Assembly: GCA_022059125.1 (NCBI GenBank)
Contig: JAEUWY010000002.1
Span: 5,084,001-5,148,000, forward strand
Source: Corynespora cassiicola
Lineage: Eukaryota > Ascomycota > Dothideomycetes > Pleosporales > Corynesporascaceae
Direction of reading: 5' to 3'
Length of the DNA stretch: 64,000 nt
Positions 1 through 11,989 of this stretch are shown here, piece by piece. The stretch's first letter is position 1; every line of letters starts with the position of its first letter. Under the pieces are notes generated by a model. The model was not told the origin of the DNA. It did no database searches and saw nothing but the letters and a program-made list of their open reading frames with translations. The position numbers were made by a program, and so were the translations under genes.

Positions 1-1
1 G

Positions 2-223
2 GGCTCGCGACATCTCGTCTTCCTGGCGGCCTCGCACGACGAGCGGGCCGGCGCTGGGGCGGTTGTAGTCCTCGTGCAGGAAGTCGGGCTGGCTGCGGCG
101 CGGGTTGCCGCGGTTGAGCTCAATGTCGAGCTCGTCGTAGCTGCGCTCGCTGCGGTTGCCATTGCGGTAGAAGTCGCGCTGGCGCTCCTCGTAGAGCTCG
201 GCGGTGGGGTAGCGGCGCGACAT
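2..223 (-). CDS. Hypothetical protein, N-terminal fragment (runs off left edge)
   Basis: An open frame of 74 codons starts at an ATG read leftwards from 223 and runs without a stop to the window edge. The product begins MSRRYPTAELYEERQRDFYR and is strongly charged, rich in Arg, Glu and Asp, with no signal peptide or membrane segment in the visible part. Codon use is GC-rich in third positions, as in the confident genes nearby, which supports coding on this strand. I do not recognise the family; the Arg/Glu-rich start resembles many fungal low-complexity nuclear proteins, but that is not enough to name it. The rest of the gene lies outside the window. Confidence 0.55.
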   Translation of the reverse strand, partial: MSRRYPTAELYEERQRDFYRNGNRSERSYDELDIELNRGNPRRSQPDFLHEDYNRPSAGPLVVRGRQEDEMSRA

Positions 224-1593
224 GGCGGCGATGACGACGACGGCAGCACACGTCAAGCAGGGGGAGAGAAGGGTGAGGTCACCCGGGGGCAGCAGCAGGA
301 GGGGGGCTGGTGGTGAGAGACAGCGATCAGGCTGTGGGAGGAGGGGCGGGGTTGGGGATGGGGATGGGGAGAGGGAGAGGGAGAGGGAAGAGAGGAGGCA
401 GGAGCGAGGACGAAGACAGGACGGCGGCAGAAGATTAAAGGCTGGCTACGCCCCCCCTCGGCCGGGATTCAGGATGTGGGATGGGACGAATTGCTCAGAA
501 CAAGCCGGCTCGAGCAGGTTGCAGGCAGGTTGCAGGCAGGTTGCAGTGCCTGTCGTTGGGCACGTCCGCCTGCCGTCGAGGCCGCCGCGCACACGGCCGA
601 TGACGTCGCTCATACACCGGCCGGCTCTGCACCACATCTGACCACTCTGGCCGCGCCCGCCTGGCCAACCACTCCCGTCACCGGTCGCCTGCGCGATAAT
701 GATTACCAAGACCCGTCACCGCCGCCGTCGCTGCCAGTGCCGGCGCTGTCATGCTGCCCTCCCTCTCGCCCTGCGGCCCCGGATCCTATTTGATGCCCGC
801 GCGCCCTCGCCGTGAGAGCCCACTCCACACGCCCACCAAGCGCACCACCACGGCCACCACGGGCGCAGCGCCGGGCCCGCTGCGCTGCCTTGCCCAGCCC
901 GACTACCTGACCTGGTGGCTCGATACTGCCTGACTACCGTCGCCATACCTGACGCTAGCCCCCGCCGCGGGGGTCTTCCACGCTCTGCTAATCTCGCCGC
1001 CGCCCGCCAGAGCATCCTCGCGACTGACAGATCAGCCTAACGCACCTCTCCCGCCGCTGGCCTGCCTTGAGCCTCGCCCGCCTGATGATCGGTACCCAAC
1101 GTGCGGGCGTCGAGCGCCCACCTGGGAACCTTCGAGACGATCCGCCACTCAACCACACGTCTCCACGAGTTTGGGCCCACTGCGCTGTACGCACACGACG
1201 CGTGAATTTTCGAGAAGCCGCTGCCTGCGTCTACGATTCGGAGAGTTGCGCTCCCGCAGTCCAGGCTGTCCCAGCCGGGTTTCCTGCTCGGAACCCTGCA
1301 GGACCGCGTCGATGACGTCCACCCATTAGGAGCCCCCCGTTGTGTCTGGATGCGTCCAGCCACCGCGCCATGGTTGCTTTTGGCTGCGTCCCAGCAGACG
1401 ACCGACGGCGATCGTCCGTCTGCCTCTGCGTGCGGCGCGCGGCGTGGGGCAGGAACGTGGCCTCTGAATCGCACTCTTCCATGTGAAACGCAAAGCTTCT
1501 GTCGTCTGCCGAAGAGTCCACTGATGCTCAAATTGGCGCCGTGCCATGAATGTGTCTAACAAGTCTACCTAGCATGGCACCAAAACCCCTCGT
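224..1593. other. Intergenic region, no gene seen
   Basis: GC-rich spacer between the left-edge gene and the 3' end of the permease. It contains purine-rich stretches (about 355-395) and a threefold GCAGGTTGCAG-type repeat around 517-546. Open frames here lack family resemblance and overlap on both strands, so I treat them as chance. Confidence 0.5.
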
Positions 1594-3434
1594 CTACAAT
1601 GTCTTGGCTTCCGTAGCGGCCACTTCGGTCCTTGGGCTAACGTCGAGTAGGTGCCCCGCATCGGGCCCTGTGAACTTGCTCCTACCCGTTGTGATCCAGA
1701 ACACGAGACTAATCAGCATCACCACCCCTGTGGCTGCCGACGTGTAATTCATGTTGTCCTTGTCTACCGGGTTCACCGTGGGGAAGTTGAAGGTGATGCA
1801 GCAAAAGGTCAGGAATAGGAATCCAATAATGTTCAACGGCAGCCCCCACCGGCCGAGCGAGTATGGCCCTTCGAGGCGATGCTTTTTGCCTGTCAAGTGT
1901 GCCAGGATGCGAGCGAAGAGGGGCATGGCGTAGGAGAGGTCTGAGGCGTCAGTCACAGAACAGCACAGTGTGAGGGCGACGTTGACTTACAGAAACCCTG
2001 CGTAGAGATGGAGATGATGGTGCTGAACCCCGTTACCGTTCCAAAGTAGATTGAGTTGAAGGCCATTTGGACGACGGCAGTCAGCAGAATCGCATAGATG
2101 GGCACCTGCTTCTGCGGCGACACCTTGCTCAACAAGCCCGAAAACGGCAGCCCCTGGTCTCTTGCAAACGCATACACTGCTCTCGACCCTTCTGCCATCA
2201 ACGAATTAGCGCAGAAGATGCCAATGACAATGATCGACGACGCAAGTGTAGATGCACCAGCCACGCTCCTGGTGGAGTTGAAGAAGATCTCAATGACTGG
2301 CACGCCAGTGGGCGAAAGCGCCGTCGACTCGTAGTCTCCCATGCAAAAGGCCAAGGCGATCAAGAAGACGAATCCAGTGAAGAATCCAATATACACGGCC
2401 ATTACCATGGCCTTTGGCGCATCCCTTCGAGCGTTGTGCATTTCTTCCGTCATGTGCTGTCTTTTGTCAGTCAATTCATCTCATGTCTATCCGGACGATA
2501 CATACGGCTGGCGCATCGTAGCAGCACATGCCGAACGCGCTCTGAAGAAGACCCAACAAGGCAGCATACGAGGCGTTGAAGCCTGAAAAGTTCTGAAATC
2601 CAGAAAACACAAAGCTAGCAGACTGCTTGTGGTCGTTGGTAGCCAGAATGGTAACCAGACAGGCCAGGAAGGCCGTGATATTCCAGATCAGCACGGCCTT
2701 GGATATCTTGTTCAACAGGTTTGGGATGAAAAGGTTCATGCCCGTTGCGGTGAAGGCAATCAGGTAGGTGACGAGGACCGTGTGCCAACGCTCGATGGTA
2801 TACGACGGGTAGTTCAGGTTTGCGGTCCCGAGGATGAAGTTGGCTGTCGTCGAGTTGTTAACTGCGCCCATGGCGAGGATACCTTGCTTCCGTCAGCGTC
2901 CTATTCCATCGCCGGGACCAACAATACGATTGAGGCGCATGATGTATGTCTTCCATGCACGGTTCCAATCGTGTTGCTGGTGCCCGTTTCGTTCTGGGGT
3001 GTGCATACCAATCAACATGAACCACCCGCAAATATACGAGAAGCCCCTCGCCCAGCGCTGCGGTGCAAGGATGGCAACCCAACTGTACTGGCCTCCTGCT
3101 GTGGGATATGCGCTTGCCATCTCACCCATGGAATAGGCGACCGTGAGTGTCATCAGACAGACGGCGAGCCAGCCCCAGACCATGACTGGCGGTCCTCCCG
3201 ACGAAACACCCACAATCATGACTCCCGACAGTGCAGTCCAGCTGGTGACGATGCTGAAGGAGAAGCCAACCATGCCCACAAGACTGAAGCTGCGCTTCAA
3301 TTCTGGGATCATCAGCCAATTTTGCCTAATACCGCAGCATCGACCTCACCTTGGGTGTAGCCCATCTGCTCAAGCACGGCATCATCGCTCGCGCCATCAG
3401 CGAACACCTTCTTTTCCTGGGCCTCGGACGCCAT
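1594..3434 (-). CDS. Amino acid/GABA/choline-type permease (APC superfamily)
   Basis: A five-exon gene: 3434-3350, 3302-3009, 2882-2506, 2456-1991 and 1940-1594. All introns are GT-AG (47, 126, 49 and 50 bases), phase is kept throughout, and the product is 522 residues, usual for fungal GABA/choline permeases of the APC superfamily (UGA4/HNM1-like). The N-terminus has the family motif YTQELKRSFSLVGMVGFSFS, followed by GGPPVMVWGW, the conserved GEMASAYPTAGGQYSW loop and, in exon 4, HMTEEMHNARRDAPKAM. About twelve hydrophobic segments are visible. The expected role is uptake of small amines or amino acids across the plasma membrane; the substrate cannot be read from sequence. It is transcribed away from the hydrolase at 4674, sharing a 1.2-kb promoter with it. 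Confidence 0.93.
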
Positions 3435-4673
3435 TGTTCAAGAGGCAGTCGCGAATTAAAAAAAAAAAAAGTAAGCGGAGTTGACACCCTATATCCCAAG
3501 GGCGCATGCCTAGGGCTTCAAGAGCTATATACTGGCCCCCCTCCTCCCAGAATGGCAAACCGCTCGCCTGATAACCATGGGCTCGACCAATCCCATGGCC
3601 CTGTATCTCCGACGCACGCCCTGGAACCCATGCATGCACGAGGAGGGGCGACGGTGGTTAAATTACTGCATGGGGAATGCGCAAGAGATGGCAAGTCGAC
3701 GGGCCTGATTGCTGGTTTTCTGCTTATCGGAGCTGGGCCGAGGGCGATTGGTCGAGATATGGGGTTGACGTTCGGGAACGACAAAACGGCGACAGGGGGT
3801 CCCATGGGTGGCGGGTGTGATTCGCAGATCTGGAGGCTCGATAGAGGAGCAGAACTATTGCAAGTAGGTAGGCCTTTTGGGCTTTCTGGGATAAGCGGGA
3901 GAAGGCTATCCGGTGTGGCCTTCTGCGGGCGTGGATGCTGACGGTGCAGGGCTGGTGAGAAGGACCAGCAGGAAGGTTTGTGGGTCGTGTAGCCAGCGCG
4001 ATGGCTGGGGCTGCTTATTGAGGCTCTTTACGTACAATATCAGTCTATCTGTTCATTCATCTCACATGGTCGTAGAACGACGCACGTACACACGCATTGC
4101 GCCTGTCCTAGCAGGGGAGTTCAAAGGCCCCAGTCCAGTACTCAAACGACTGTACGTCATCCGAAGCAGCAAACAGCCGACATCAGTGATGGGGAAAATA
4201 GATGGGCTTTCTTCTTCTTTTCTTCGTCTCCGCCCCCATCTACTGGATCGAGAACTCGCAATGCCATGAACACTGACCATTCCCGACCCTCGAGCTTCAA
4301 CGAGCAATTCCGGGGTGCGGACTCGACTCGCTCTAGCACAGACCGGGCAACGACTACCCAATGCTGCACACCGCCTCGTGCTGCGTGCGCCCTGACGGTT
4401 CGTGCTGCGTATGAGGGATAGTACACTTTTTTTTGGGTAACGGTCCAGAGAAGTCTTTCGTCTCGTCTCGTCTCTCTCTCTAATCCATCTTCCATCCATC
4501 CCGTCAGCCGCGAAAAAAGAAAAAAAGCCATCATCATCATCATCATCATCGCCGCCGAGATATCGACAACCGATCCACGACCACACCTCTACGTCCACGA
4601 CCCTCCATCCGGCCCACCCAGGGCCCTCGACCCCCCAGCGAGACGAAAACCTCAAACCGAACAGACGCCCAAA
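3435..4673. promoter_or_regulatory. Divergent promoter region, permease/hydrolase
   Basis: This 1.2-kb spacer separates the start codons of two divergent genes. It contains two HGATAR sites of the type bound by AreA/NIT2 GATA factors: TGATAA at 3569-3574 and its complement TTATCG at 3724-3729. A short ATC trinucleotide repeat lies at 4529-4550 in the probable 5' leader of the hydrolase. The GATA reading is inference, since six-base sites also arise by chance. Confidence 0.4.
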
Positions 4674-5474
4674 ATGTCCAAACAAATCCCCACGGCCCAC
4701 CCCTACGCCTGGCCCTACGACACCTCCCTCTCCCCGACCACGACCGCCCTCCTAATCATCGACATGCAACGCGACTTTTTGAGCGTGGGCGGCTACCTCT
4801 CCACCGCCGGCCACTCCCCCGCCCGCTTCCAGGCCATCATCCCCCGCCTCGTCTCCCTCCTGTCCACCTTCCGCAGCTCAAACTTTCCAATCTACTTCAC
4901 GCGCGAGGGCCACGCGCCGCACATGGCCAGCGTGACGCCGCGGGAGCTGCACCGGAGCCGCGTCGCGGGCGCCCGGATCGGCGCGCAGGGCCCGCTGGGG
5001 AGGCTGCTGATCAGGGGCCAGCGCGGGCACGACATCATCAGCGAGTTGCAGCCGCTGCCCATGGAGCCCGTGGTGGACAAGGCGGGGCGCGGCGCGTTTG
5101 CGCATACGGAGCTGGACGCGCAGCTGAGGGCGCGTGGGGTGCGGAATCTGGTCGTGTGCGGGGTGACGGCGGATGCGTGTGTGAGCAGCACGGTGCGGGA
5201 GGCGAGTGATCGGGGGTACGACTGCTTGGTGATTGAGGATGCGGTGGAGAGTGTGAGCGAGGAGCTCAAGAAGTGGAGTTTGGAGGCGATTACGGTCGAG
5301 GGGGGGTTGTTTGGGGTGACGGCCAAGTGTAGGGATGTGATTGAGGCGGTGGAGAGTTGGATGAGGGAGGAGGCGGGGAGGGAGGTGGTGGAGAATAAGT
5401 ATGATGAGGATGGGAGAGAGAGTGGGTATATGTCGGGGGGCGAGGATACGATTATCACGCAGACGTGGAATTGA
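4674..5474 (+). CDS. Isochorismatase-fold cysteine hydrolase (amidase type)
   Basis: A single-exon gene of 266 residues, slightly long for the family because of an acidic C-terminal tail after about residue 235. The cysteine hydrolase triad is intact: Asp30 in LLIIDMQRDF, Lys136 in VVDKAGRGAF, and the nucleophile Cys169 in CGVTADACVSSTVREA, with the usual cis-peptide motif GVTADAC. Relatives hydrolyse amide bonds (ureidoacrylate, nicotinamide, biuret-type compounds) or isochorismate; the long insert carrying RELHRSR and the GRGAF motif fit the amidase (RutB-like) branch better than isochorismatase. No signal peptide is present, so it is probably cytosolic. It is divergent from a small-amine permease, which suggests, without proving, joint use of a nitrogen source. 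Confidence 0.9.
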   Translation: MSKQIPTAHPYAWPYDTSLSPTTTALLIIDMQRDFLSVGGYLSTAGHSPARFQAIIPRLVSLLSTFRSSNFPIYFTREGHAPHMASVTPRELHRSRVAGARIGAQGPLGRLLIRGQRGHDIISELQPLPMEPVVDKAGRGAFAHTELDAQLRARGVRNLVVCGVTADACVSSTVREASDRGYDCLVIEDAVESVSEELKKWSLEAITVEGGLFGVTAKCRDVIEAVESWMREEAGREVVENKYDEDGRESGYMSGGEDTIITQTWN

Positions 5475-5818
5475 GCTTGGGGGGGAGGTGTGGCAGAAGG
5501 GAACATGTAATAATGAGCACGAGCACGACAAGAGATTCAGGAGGCACTGCGTAATCGAGGATGCATGTATGCATTTGACCATCTACTAGTCCGGAGAACA
5601 ATTGCTGCGAGACAGCAGACCATCTTCGGCCAGATTGTCGATTCATAGAGACCCGCCGTAAACATGAAAGCCATAACGCCTGGACCGTATCCCATGCCCA
5701 CCCATATCCTAATCAAAGTGTCTCGAGACAGGCATGCACTCCCAGCAGAGTACTCCAAGGCCTTCGGTGAGGGAGGACACAAGGGCCGACAGCCGAGACG
5801 AAGAAACAAGTGAGACGC

Positions 5819-6442
<624 letters not shown>

Positions 6443-6607
6443 TGTGTTGGAGGTTGTGTGGGGTACGTTTGTTGGATCGAGTAGTGGACGCGGGTGCGCG
6501 TACAAGTTGCAGGCCGAGAGTGGAGCAGCGGGCGGGTTTGGTAGAGATGGGGTTGTGGAAGAAAGAAGAAGAAGAAAGGGCTTGTCGGGCGGCGGGGGCT
6601 GGCACAG

Positions 6608-6614
6608 TTAAATA
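6608..6614 (-). promoter_or_regulatory. TATA-like box of histone H4
   Basis: The sequence reads TATTTAA on the minus strand, about 165 bases upstream of the H4 start codon, in otherwise GC-rich DNA. The position would give a 5' leader of roughly 130 bases. Confidence 0.45.
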
Positions 6615-8529
6615 GCCGTACGGCTGGCCGTGGTGGCCTCCCAGATCACACCTGGCGCGGGTGGCGCTAGGCTGGTTCGGGCAGGGGCAGCGGGAACATG
6701 AGAGCAATGCCCCTTCAAAAACTCGACTTGGCGGGCTGGAAAAAAGTGCTGGAAAGCTGCACTTTGAAAGACGGCCATGTTTGGCCCTGGCCGGCGGGCG
6801 CCCGCGCTGCCTTTCTGACCCGAGGCGAGCCTTACCTAAGCAGCCAGGAACACCAAAACGCGCCTGCACCGCCCACGACACCCCGCCCTCTCGCGCCCTG
6901 GCGATGCCGCATCACGATCCAAAGTCGCTGCAACTGCCTGAATAATCATCAGGGTGTCGTTCTGAGTGCGCTGGCAGCTCTTGAAGCCATCGCAATCTTC
7001 CGTCGTCGAGAAAAGCCAGAGTTGAGTTGGCCATCCACCGCATCTTCAAGTCGCGACGCGTCTACGCCTGGACCATCATCATCATCATCATCATCATCGT
7101 CATGCATCGTCACAATCGCCTTTTCACGCCATGAAAGGGCGATTCATTCATTTGAGTCAAGCTCTTTTGCTTTTAATCATCTTCTTGAATATCCATGACT
7201 ATTCATCAATATTCACTACAGGCGATCCCCCCTCCCATTCCTCCCCATCATGCAGCACACTGTGTCTCTAGCCCTGCTTGGACCCTGCTTGGAACATCCT
7301 TTGACCGTTCCTCCTGTCCTCCGTCCGCGTTTCTCCTGATCTTTCAAAGTTTCAAAACCGTCGCGGATCTTGCCTCTCTCTTGTCACATATCCTCCTGGA
7401 CATTCCGCAACCAACATGACCATCTCATTTTCGACCCACTTCCCCAGACATCGCAAAATATACTGTACCTCTTCCCAGGAAACCAAAGTTAACTTGTGAG
7501 AAAGTACTCCCCCAGGTCAAATTAGGCAACAGTCGGCCGTCATCATCTCCATTCACGGCACGTCGAGGCAACAATCGCGCCAGGTGCCCGCCAAAAGCCC
7601 AATACGGAATTCATTGATTCTGTTGGCCGAGCAGACGCAAATCAACACTGGCAACATACTCCCGAAGAACCGAATGAGTCACATTGCTAACACCCCGCAT
7701 CCGAAGGCTTTGAAGGATACGGCGTGCCAGTGGCAAAGCACCCAGATATGGTCATGATGGCAACATGTAGCCCCAAAACCGAGTCCATTCCCCTATGACC
7801 AATCTCTTCTATAATATGATCCCTGTCCGATCCATTTGCAAATTCCAGGACATTCCATGTATAGGCCATAATGCACGTGGTCGTCCTTTGGTCAAACTCC
7901 ACCACGTCACGCCCAACATACCCACTCCAACATGCGATTCACTCCAACGCTCACAGCCAGTACGATGCGCCAATGTTCGGACTGTTTTCCTTGAACCCCA
8001 ACAACCCATCGCTAGACCAACCCTGCTGTAAAGGTGGGTGCCTGTCTGGGCAAGCTATGCATAAATAAGTGACAAATCGCAAGCTTCTACTGGCCGACAG
8101 AGATTTCGGATAATGCTTAGTCTTTCGAATCCAAGGCACTAATACGCCCTGTTGACTCCTAGATCCTCATGTAGACGTAGTTCACTTCCAGTCATATCAT
8201 AACTGCACCGGTGAATGCACATTTCATGACAGCCTCCAATATCTTCAATCTTTTACAATCTGAAAAACTCTTTACGGACCAACTATCGAAACCCCACATG
8301 TACAGCACCAACCCCTCATGTCCGCGCGGATTGAGCGCTCGGTGCGGACCATGTTGCGTGTTTGGGCCGAAAGCGACACGTGACGATGACGCGGCGATCG
8401 TTCAAGCGCCCAGCCATGGTCGCAGCCCGGGGCCGCAGCCGCAGCATCCTTTGTTCCCGACATCTCACCACTTCACTTCTCACAACCTCTTCCTTTGCTA
8501 TACCCGACACTTCTTCCCTTGTTTCCACC
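6615..8529. other. Intergenic region, no gene seen
   Basis: Nearly 2 kb without a convincing coding frame. It holds an ATC trinucleotide repeat at 7074-7099 and becomes more AT-rich from about 7100. Part is the upstream region of H4 and part the promoter of the gene starting at 8530. No histone H3 sequence was found here on either strand. Confidence 0.5.
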
Positions 8530-9780
8530 ATGTTCTTTCGCACAGGCGTGTACGCCTCCCTGGCGCTGGTCGCCAGCGCCGTCCTGGTCCCCCCGGAGAT
8601 CACCGTGGACGACCTCGGGGATGACAACGCCATGGAGACGCTCGCCGTGAACCCCTTCAAGCGCACCGTGGCCCTCGAGTGCCCGGGCTGCGCCTTCGCA
8701 TCGCAAGAGGGCAACACGCTCTCGTGGAAGCAAGACGTGGGCAATGCCTTTGTACGTTCCCGCGGTTCCGGACGTTGCCTGTCAGCCCCCAGCCTTGCTA
8801 ACGTCTCACGATAGCTGCTAGACTTTGAGGTCGGCGCGCACGAGGAGAGCCTGAACATTGCAGGCGTCCAGCTTTTCCCGCCCTCGTTCGGCCACTTCAC
8901 AGAGCCCTTCTACGTCACGCAAGTCGACCCGCACTCGAGCGATGCCCTGCGCCTCCGTGTCACTGGATACACGTTCCACTATACCAGCGCCGAGACAATC
9001 ACCGAGGCCGGCACCGAACTCCTCCCAATGACCTTCCGGATCACGTCGATTGAGTCGAAGCCGGTCAACCCGCCCGCTCTCACCATCAACCTCCTGAAGG
9101 ATGTAAACGGCCGTCTGATGATTGCCTCCTTCCAGTCCTCCAAGGCGGTCGAGGTCGAGGGCAGCCCGACCGAGCAGGACAAGGAGTGCAAGGAGTGGCC
9201 TCTGCTCTGCAAGTGGAGGTCCATCTTGGCCGACCGCATCAACGGCATCAAGAACTCGGTCGGCAAGGGCTGCCACAAGCACAAAGGCCACCCCACGCCC
9301 AACCCGACCTCAATGGACGACGAGAGCACCGAAGGCAAGCCCCCGCATACTTTCCGCCCCGGCCATCCCCACCACCGTCCCCACCACTTTGGCCACAAGG
9401 GTCACCACCACCACCGCGTGCACATGTTCCTCCGTCGCGCCTTCTTCACCATCCTCATCCCCATCCTCATTGGAATCTTCGCGGGTACGCTTACTTACCT
9501 CATCGGCATGGCCATTGGCTGCCTCATTGCCATCATTGTGGCCAAAGTCCGTGGTCGCTCCCCTTACGAGCGTATTGCCCTGGAGGATGATGAGGAGGAT
9601 GTCGAGAATGTCGAGGTCTCAAACGAAAAGGAGGTGTATGCCCAGCTGCCCGAGTACGCAAAGGAAGTCTGTGCCGAGCTGCCCGAGTACGAGGCGCCCC
9701 CCGTCTACGAGGAGGCTGCAGAGAAGGAGGTAGTCGAGGACAGCCAGACACAGGACCAGGACCAGAACCAGACTCCGTAG
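8530..9780 (+). CDS. Secretory-pathway membrane protein, conserved fungal family (DUF7728-like)
   Basis: Two exons, 8530-8751 and 8815-9780, with a 63-base intron (GTACGT...GATAG); the product is 395 residues. I chose the ATG at 8530 over the upstream in-frame start at 8362 because it begins directly with a signal peptide (MFFRTGVYASLALVASAVLV). A CPGC motif at 51-54, a beta-rich lumenal region, a His-rich stretch (about 245-277) and two hydrophobic segments around 285-325 follow, then an acidic cytosolic tail with repeated LPEY motifs near the C-terminus. This order (signal peptide, CPGC, membrane segment, acidic tail) is what I recall for fungal DUF7728 proteins of unknown function, but the family name is from memory. 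The LPEY and PPVY-like motifs could recruit ubiquitin-ligase adaptors; this is inference. Confidence 0.85.
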
Positions 9781-10662
9781 ATGGTGACACACGCAGACAT
9801 GAATTTCAGCCACGCATCTACCTGGGCCTGCACGAGCGCCGGTGTATGGAGGGGGCGTTGGAACGACGGCTGGTGACCTTTATATCTTTTGGGGGAAAAC
9901 ACGGTACTAGATTGGTCTATGGCTCGCTATGCTATGCTATGCTATGCAAACATTTCCTTTCCCTTGTGTTTCCCATAGAAGGACTCGCCAACACATTCGC
10001 TGTACGTTCGCGCCTGTATGCATATCATCGAACGATTTTCCTTTTTTTCTTTGCTTTTTGTCTTCTTGTTTGCTGCTACTGCTGCTGCTGCTGCTGGGTT
10101 TGAACAGAGTGTATGATATGTGCATTCCACCCTTTTTTTCGATTTGTTCGGTTCTGTGCCGTAGTGGTTACATATCGACCTACCTGCCTACCTATCCTAC
10201 CTGCCTACCCTACGTACTTTCTCCGTTGCAATGCAATTCACTGCGTGGGCGTGCCTCTGGCTGTGGCCCCACGCCTTCTTTTAAGATTGTGGTTCGTGTT
10301 GTGAGTGACTGGTTTTGTGCTATGTTGAACGGATGATTGGCTAGGTAGACTTGGCTGGTCTGGGCTGGGCTGGGATTGTGTCGAGGATGCACGTGTGCAT
10401 GCTGTTTGTTGAGCGGTGCAACGGCGGGCGGGCGGGCGGGCGGGCGGGTGTAGGACTGGTTTGGGGCGGGTTGGAGTCGGAGAACTGTGCTTGTGAGGGG
10501 GTTCGGGGGCCGCTGGGTCTGCGGTGAGCGTCTAGCCGTAGGTTTGGCATCTTACATGTCTTGTTCCCGTCTTGTAGTGTGCGCTTTGTGGAAGTGGCTT
10601 CTGAAGTGTGGTGCGGAGCGAGGCCAGCGGGTTGTGGACGATATAACGGCCAGGGAGCACAG

Positions 10663-10759
<97 letters not shown>

Positions 10760-11989
10760 GGTCCGAGCCTACGTCGTTGTGCGTATCCGCCCGATACGAT
10801 GTGGTCAATACGATATGCTCCAATACGGATCCAAGGTTTGTAGTGGGGAGCGGCGGGGCCGAGGTATTCGCGTAGCATCTGGATGGGGATTGTGAGCTGG
10901 CGAGGGCAGCACGGTGGAGAGGGGGGAGGTGTTTGGTGGAGGGGCCCTATGGCGGTATCGGGGTCGGGGTCGAAGGGGAGCGGTGGTGCTGTGGTACGGG
11001 TTCGTGGGGTACTTTTTTGGGCGTTTGCTGGGTGGTGTTTTCGAGAAGGAGAAGGAGGTGTCGGCGTGTATGGTGTCTAAATAGCAGAGGGGAGGCGTTG
11101 GGCATTGTAGAGGGGCAGAGTCGAAGTGGGATTCTCGGCAAAGGATAATAGGAACGGTGCGTGGGTAGAGGTCACTGGCGTGGAGAGGAAATCTGGGGAG
11201 CCTTCATCCGCGGGGGTGCTGTCGTCGGAGAGGCGGTAGGGTCATCGGGTTCGCCATGAATTGGCCTTCTTGGCGATTTGCACAGTACACTTGTTTAGCA
11301 GGTAACCTTTAAATAGCATTTTGGATGAGTAGTTCGGCTTGTAAATGCGGTTGATGCTCTTGGTCGAGTGTCGTCCCGCTAGGGCGCGCTGGTGACGTCA
11401 GGTCTATATTCGAGCTCCCTGATGCCCATGTGAGTTCGGACGGTGGAGCCAGTCTATCACCAAGACCGGAAAATGATATCACTATCGCAATACTTCGTGT
11501 GGGCTGTGTATTTCGAGGTCAATCGTCAAGACATGGTCAACGTTGGATCATCCGCAAGGGTGTGGATGCCGACGTGAGAAGTCCAAAGGGACACTTGAGA
11601 TGCACCGTACAGCGCCGTGGTACTGCCAATGCACTTGGACGCCTCATAGAGTTTTAGAAAGCTCGCTACTTTGTTCAACATGTTTCTCCTAGATTGGATT
11701 CATGCAGCCCTGGATTGGGTCTTGGCATGACTGCATAGGGTAAGTGCAGGGTGCTTGTATTCTAGCGCTAGCTCTTGCTGATGGGGCCAATAGGCACCAG
11801 ACTGGCAGGTAGGATGAAGAACAGCCCCCTGGTAGAATGGATAGACACTACGCATGTTATGCGACTAAACATGCACGGCAACAACGTGCAAGAGGGTGTG
11901 TATCTATATGGTCATCACCGGCAGAGGGTATGGCACGAATTGGTGCAGGCAAAAACGAGGACACCGCCGCCTCCCACAACATGATTGAG
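9781..11989. other. Intergenic region with repeats
   Basis: The stretch contains T-rich 3'-flank sequence, a GGGC tetranucleotide repeat at 10424-10448 (G-quadruplex-capable), a long TG repeat, and GC-rich DNA. No frame shows family resemblance apart from the relic that starts near 11990. Confidence 0.5.
10664..10758. repeat. TG dinucleotide microsatellite (about 47 copies)
   Basis: An uninterrupted alternating TG run of about 95 bases. Alternating purine-pyrimidine DNA of this kind can adopt Z-form and is highly length-variable. All open frames across it are artefacts of the repeat. Confidence 0.98.

Noticed and set aside
8362..8529. Upstream in-frame start for the secretory membrane protein
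   Set aside because: It would add 56 residues ahead of an otherwise N-terminal signal peptide.
10341..10895. Poly-Cys/Val and poly-His/Thr frames
   Set aside because: Produced by the TG/CA microsatellite on both strands.
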